From Ruminococcaceae bacterium UBA6857 (GTDB lineage Bacteria > Bacillota > Clostridia > Oscillospirales > Acutalibacteraceae): 16,509 nt of DNA. Shown one piece after another: positions 13,905-16,509 of the stretch. The position numbers were made by a program, and so were the translations under genes. Location: assembly GCA_002451715.1 (NCBI GenBank), contig DKDD01000202.1:4042-20550 (forward strand). The letters are read 5' to 3'. The first letter of the stretch is position 1. Each line of letters starts with the position of its first letter. The notes below the pieces were generated by a model. It made no database searches. It was not told the DNA's origin and saw only the letters and a program-made list of their open reading frames with translations.

Positions 13905-15278
13905 TTACATCGTGAAGCCTGGTGTTCCAGGTCCGCCGAAGCCATTCATTCCCGGCATGTTCATCATCTTGCGGCGCATTTTTTTGCTACTTTTTCCATT
14001 GAACTGCTTGAACATTTTTTGCATTTGACGATACTGAGCAAGCAAGCGATTAACATCTTCAACCTGCATTCCGCAACCGGCTGCAATTCTGCGCTTTCTT
14101 GACGGATTGATAATGTCCGGCTTTGTTCTTTCTCCGGGTGTCATTGAAAGAATAATTGCCTGCATTCTGTCAAACTGTCGTTCGTCAACATCAACATCAT
14201 CAATTTTTCTTCCGATTCCGGGAATCATTTTGAGAAGATCTTTGATTGAACCCATTTTTCTCATCTGCTGAAGCTGATCGAGAAGGTCATTGAGATCAAA
14301 CTTGTTTTTGCGAAGTTTTTGCTCAAGTTCTCTTGCTTTCTTTTCGTCAAGTTCCTGTTCGGCTTTTTCAATGAGCGAAAGCATATCGCCCATTCCGAGG
14401 ATTCTTGAAGCCATTCGATCCGGATGGAAAACGTCGAGATCGCCAAGCTTTTCGCCTGTACCGACAAATTTAATCGGTTTTCCGGTAACGGCTCTTGCCG
14501 AAAGCGCCGCACCGCCTCTTGTGTCACCGTCAAGCTTTGTCAGAATAAGACCGTCAATTCCGAGTGCATCATTGAACGAAGAAGCAACGTTAACCGCGTC
14601 CTGACCGGTCATTGAGTCAACAACAAGCAGAATTTCGTGCGGTTTAACTTCGCTTTTGATGTTCTTCAGCTCGTTCATGAGTTCCTCATCAACGTGAAGA
14701 CGTCCGGCTGTGTCAAGAAATACATAGTCGTAACCGTGGTCTTTTGCAAGCGAGACAGCATTTTTTGCAATTTCAACGGGATTGATCTGTCCCATTTCAA
14801 AAACCGGAACCCCCGCCTTTTCGCCGACAACCTGAAGCTGTTTGATTGCTGCCGGACGATAAACGTCGCAGGCAACAAGAAGCGGACGGTGACCTTGGTT
14901 TTTGAGCATAAGAGCAAGTTTTGCGCTGTGCGTTGTTTTACCGGAACCTTGAAGACCGCACATCATAACGATTGTCGGCGGATGATTCGCGGTATTGAGG
15001 CGGGCTTTTGTTCCGCCCATAAGGTTCGTCAATTCTTCATTAACGATTTTGATGACCATCTGAGAAGGCGTGAGACTTTCCATAACCTTTGCGCCGATTG
15101 CACGCTCGGTAACGGTTTTTGTGAAATCTCTCGCAACTTTATAGTTAACGTCTGCTTCAAGCAAAGCAAGACGAACTTCTCTCATGGCATCTTTTACGTC
15201 GGCTTCGGTGAGCGAACCTTTGCTTTTAAGTCGTTTAAAGGCGGCTTCAAGCCGTTCCGAAAGACCTTCAAATGCCAT
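13905..15278 (-). CDS. ffh: Signal recognition particle protein Ffh (SRP54)
   Basis: A 457-residue GTPase that binds signal sequences at the ribosome and delivers nascent membrane proteins to FtsY. Domains in order: N domain (about 1-90), G domain with GLQGSGKT (108-115), DVYRP (138-142), DTAGR (189-193) and TKLDGDTRGGA (247-257), and the methionine-rich M domain with the RNA-binding PGER/SRKRRIAAG segment and a QYRQMQKMFKQF helix. The tail is rich in Met and Gly. The length is normal. The ATG at 15278 has AAAGGA upstream, 24 bases after the ylxM stop. No 4.5S/SRP RNA gene was seen in the window. Confidence 0.98.
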   Translation of the reverse strand: MAFEGLSERLEAAFKRLKSKGSLTEADVKDAMREVRLALLEADVNYKVARDFTKTVTERAIGAKVMESLTPSQMVIKIVNEELTNLMGGTKARLNTANHPPTIVMMCGLQGSGKTTHSAKLALMLKNQGHRPLLVACDVYRPAAIKQLQVVGEKAGVPVFEMGQINPVEIAKNAVSLAKDHGYDYVFLDTAGRLHVDEELMNELKNIKSEVKPHEILLVVDSMTGQDAVNVASSFNDALGIDGLILTKLDGDTRGGAALSARAVTGKPIKFVGTGEKLGDLDVFHPDRMASRILGMGDMLSLIEKAEQELDEKKARELEQKLRKNKFDLNDLLDQLQQMRKMGSIKDLLKMIPGIGRKIDDVDVDERQFDRMQAIILSMTPGERTKPDIINPSRKRRIAAGCGMQVEDVNRLLAQYRQMQKMFKQFNGKSSKKMRRKMMNMPGMNGFGGPGTPGFTM

Positions 15279-15302
15279 TATATCAGTCCTTTGCTGTTCT
15301 GT

Positions 15303-15665
15303 TTATTCGGAGATCATCTTTGTAATAACGCCGATTCGCGTTGTTGCGTCGTTGATCTCGCGTGAGAGGATGGTTTTCATGTTGACTTCATTGATGATTT
15401 CGGTCATTTTATTAATTTCGGCAAGGCCGTCGCGAAGATCATCAAAACGTTTTTTTAGTCCGAGTTTTTCTTCGAAAAAGAAAAGCTGATTTTCCGCGCG
15501 CTTGATAGCATCTCGGACACCCTGGCGCGTGATTCCTTCATTTTGTGCAATCTCCGAAAGAGAGAGGTCGTCTTCATAATAATAAACAATAAAATCGCGC
15601 TGTTTTTCAGTGAGCATTTCGCCGTAAATATCGAAAAGGAGCGTCACGTCAAGATTTTTAGCCAT
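15303..15665 (-). CDS. ylxM: YlxM-family SRP-associated helix-turn-helix protein
   Basis: A 120-residue protein of the UPF0122/YlxM family. Residues about 15-65 form a sigma-4-like helix-turn-helix: LTEKQRDFIVYYYEDDLSLSEIA, then GITRQGVRDAIKRAE. The rest is helical and probably coiled coil. YlxM is found next to ffh in Firmicutes and, in streptococci, binds SRP RNA and alters SRP GTPase activity. The ATG at 15665 has a strong GGGAGGG ribosome binding site. It is the first gene of the operon, 24 bases ahead of ffh, under a near-perfect promoter. Confidence 0.93.
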   Translation of the reverse strand: MAKNLDVTLLFDIYGEMLTEKQRDFIVYYYEDDLSLSEIAQNEGITRQGVRDAIKRAENQLFFFEEKLGLKKRFDDLRDGLAEINKMTEIINEVNMKTILSREINDATTRIGVITKMISE

Positions 15666-15689
15666 TATATTTCCCTCCCGCAGAGAGTG

Positions 15690-15711
15690 TGTAAAGATAT
15701 TTCGCTTTACA
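15690..15711 (-). promoter_or_regulatory. Small hairpin in the ylxM leader
   Basis: A 7-bp stem TGTAAAG/CTTTACA with an 8-base loop lies at the very start of the ylxM transcript, close to the predicted +1. It is more likely to protect the 5' end than to terminate, since no U-run follows. Confidence 0.35.
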
Positions 15712-15719
15712 GCTTTGCT

Positions 15720-15748
15720 ATTATACTAAACTCTCAGGCATTTGTCAA
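15720..15748 (-). promoter_or_regulatory. Promoter of the ylxM-ffh-rpsP-khpA operon
   Basis: The minus strand has TTGACA (15743-15748), a 17-base spacer and TATAAT (15720-15725), a full consensus match. The start would be near 15713, about 48 bases ahead of the ylxM ATG. It faces away from the folT promoter, with 40 bases between the two -35 boxes. Confidence 0.93.
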
Positions 15749-15788
15749 GCATATTTTTTACTTTCTTTGCGAAATTTCTTTTGTTTTA

Positions 15789-15817
15789 TTGACAGCGGCG
15801 GTTACATATGATATTGT
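15789..15817 (+). promoter_or_regulatory. Promoter of folT
   Basis: The plus strand has TTGACA (15789-15794), a 17-base spacer and TATTGT (15812-15817), preceded by TGA as an extended -10. The start would be near 15824, so the transcript begins almost exactly at a 7-bp hairpin and then enters the THF riboswitch. Confidence 0.75.
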
Positions 15818-15825
15818 TTGCTCAC

Positions 15826-15843
15826 GTTGCCGAAAGCGGCGAC
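15826..15843 (+). promoter_or_regulatory. 5'-end hairpin of the folT transcript
   Basis: GTTGCCG, the loop AAAG, then CGGCGAC make a 7-bp stem (one G-U pair) a couple of bases after the predicted transcript start and 10 bases before the aptamer. It may shield the 5' end from decay (inference). Confidence 0.45.
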
Positions 15844-15853
15844 AAAAAATATA

Positions 15854-15954
15854 AACAGAGTAGGTCGTTTTGCGTTTCAGTGTTTCGGAAACGGGGAGTT
15901 GTTCCGAAAACGAAATGGTTTCACCCTGCGGTAAACCGACCGCATCCCGCTGTT
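15854..15954 (+). promoter_or_regulatory. Tetrahydrofolate (THF) riboswitch aptamer
   Basis: The 101-base element follows the known THF riboswitch layout. P1 is AACAG (15854-15858) with CTGTT (15950-15954). Conserved GAGTAGGT, GCGT and GTG follow. P2 is GGTCG (15863-15867) with CGACC (15937-15941), extended by T-A pairs past a bulged C. P3 is a perfect 8-bp stem TTTCGGAA (15883-15890) with TTCCGAAA (15902-15909), closing over ACGGGGAGTTG. Then come ACGAAA, CGGTAAACC and GCATCCCGC; GGGGA can pair with the TCCC of GCATCCC in the long-range contact known from the Eubacterium siraeum aptamer structure. It binds reduced folate and normally lowers expression of folate uptake genes. It lies in the 388-base ylxM-folT gap, which otherwise holds the two promoters, small hairpins and the expression platform. 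Confidence 0.93.
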
Positions 15955-16010
15955 GCCATAATCGAAAGATGGCCGCACCGTGTTCGCTTTGCGTTCGGCG
16001 TTCGGTCAAG

Positions 16011-16053
16011 AACTTCCTTTATTCCCGCAGCGAGAGGAAAAGGAGGTTTTTTT
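16011..16053 (+). promoter_or_regulatory. Expression platform: hairpin burying the folT ribosome binding site, followed by a U-run
   Basis: AACTTCCTTT (16011-16020) pairs over 10 positions, one of them G-U, with AAAGGAGGTT (16039-16048), which contains the folT ribosome binding site GGAGG (16042-16046). The helix can continue inward through TCC/GGA. A run of T (16047-16053) follows directly. The same hairpin could therefore block ribosome binding, end transcription, or both. The left arm AACTTCC can instead pair with GGGAGTT of the aptamer core (15894-15900), a possible competing fold. Confidence 0.7.
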
Positions 16054-16054
16054 C

Positions 16055-16509
16055 TTGAAAAAAAGAAGTATCAACACCCTTGAAACTCTCGTTTGTCTTG
16101 CAATTCTTACGGCATTGCAGGTCGTTTTGTCGAGGTTTCTTTCAGTCCAAATGTGGAATATGAAATACGGCTTTTCATTTATTCCCGTTATGCTTGCCGC
16201 AAATCTTTATGGTCCGCTCGGCGCCGCGGCGGTTTACGGCGCAGGCGACCTTATAGGCGCACTGCTTTTTCCCACAGGTACTTATTTCCCCGGTTTTACT
16301 CTCACTGCGGTTATCACCGGTATTATTTGGGGACTGCTTTTAAAGGGAAAAATCAAGCCGGTTAAAGCCGTATGTGCAGTTGTTTCGGTTCAAGTCTGTT
16401 GTTCGTTTCTTCTCAATTCATACTGGATTTCATTCATTTCGGGAGCGCCGTATGCGTCACAGCTTGCCGTCAGATGGCCGCAAAGTCTCGGTTACGCGGT
16501 AATTCACCT
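16055..16509 (+). CDS. folT: Folate ECF transporter substrate-binding (S) component FolT (partial, 3' end outside window)
   Basis: The first 151 residues are visible. The text ILTALQVVLSRFLSV, MKYGFSFIPVMLAANLYGP and AAVYGAGDLIGALLFPTGTYFPGFTLTA matches the FolT family of membrane S components, which bind folate and join the shared EcfA-EcfA'-EcfT module. At least four hydrophobic segments are seen. The start is a TTG (16055-16057), with GGAGG 8 bases upstream; the first in-frame ATG lies inside the conserved region, too late. The THF riboswitch just upstream independently supports a folate role. It is the only plus-strand gene in the window and is divergent from ylxM. No ECF ATPase gene is in view. 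Confidence 0.94.
   Translation, partial: MKKRSINTLETLVCLAILTALQVVLSRFLSVQMWNMKYGFSFIPVMLAANLYGPLGAAAVYGAGDLIGALLFPTGTYFPGFTLTAVITGIIWGLLLKGKIKPVKAVCAVVSVQVCCSFLLNSYWISFISGAPYASQLAVRWPQSLGYAVIH

Noticed and set aside
14637..15365. Long plus-strand open frame (242 codons) opposite ffh
   Set aside because: It is antisense to the well-conserved Ffh G and N domains, with no ribosome binding site or recognisable motifs.
15758..16009. Open frames on both strands over the ylxM-folT gap (for example the minus frame 15758-16009 and plus frame 15808-16083)
   Set aside because: They cover the folT promoter and the THF riboswitch; the sequence is explained by RNA structure and they lack ribosome binding sites.
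1..16509. tRNA, rRNA, CRISPR array, insertion sequence or prophage
   Set aside because: All gaps between genes were read on both strands; they hold promoters, hairpins, terminators and the riboswitch, with no cloverleaf, spaced repeats, transposase or phage gene.

Overview
The window looks like a chromosomal segment of an anaerobic, low-to-mid GC Firmicute, most likely a clostridium of the Oscillospiraceae/Ruminococcaceae type. The reasons are the ylxM-ffh-rpsP-khpA gene order, strong GGAGG-type ribosome binding sites, a tetrahydrofolate (THF) riboswitch ahead of folT, a stand-alone methionine synthase reactivation protein and an xPxTG-type sorting-like motif. This placement is inferred from gene content, not from a search. 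All genes but the last are on the minus strand, so transcription runs right to left; only folT at the right edge runs on the plus strand.

Left block (1-6059): one apparent minus-strand operon, guaB - metF - metH reactivation protein - metH - thioredoxin - ferredoxin:thioredoxin reductase catalytic subunit (cut by the window edge). It has one good promoter ahead of guaB, and its junctions are short gaps or overlaps. It joins a guanine-nucleotide enzyme, the methyl-folate/cobalamin branch of methionine synthesis, and a thiol-redox pair. metH carries an in-frame TAA just before its zinc-binding Cys-Cys pair; the reading frame is otherwise intact on both sides.

Middle block (6097-13307): a two-gene operon of a short-chain dehydrogenase and an Old Yellow Enzyme/2,4-dienoyl-CoA reductase-type flavoprotein; a monocistronic secreted alpha/beta hydrolase with its own promoter and terminator; and a phosphohexomutase followed by a 78-residue membrane peptide with a VPNTG sorting-like motif, closed by a long hairpin terminator.

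Right block (13308-16509): the SRP/ribosome operon ylxM - ffh - rpsP - khpA, ended by a terminator after khpA. It is transcribed divergently from folT, the substrate-binding component of an ECF folate transporter. The folT leader holds a clear THF riboswitch, and a downstream hairpin would bury the folT ribosome binding site and is followed by a U-run.

Folate is a theme at both ends: uptake on the right under THF control, and use of methyl-THF by MetF and MetH on the left. Six promoters fit the housekeeping sigma consensus, and five of them also carry a TGn extended -10. No rRNA, tRNA, CRISPR, insertion sequence or phage gene was seen. The most unusual items are the metH nonsense codon, a bacterial IMP dehydrogenase that matches the Tritrichomonas foetus enzyme in motif and residue numbering, the folT expression platform, and the minimal VPNTG peptide.
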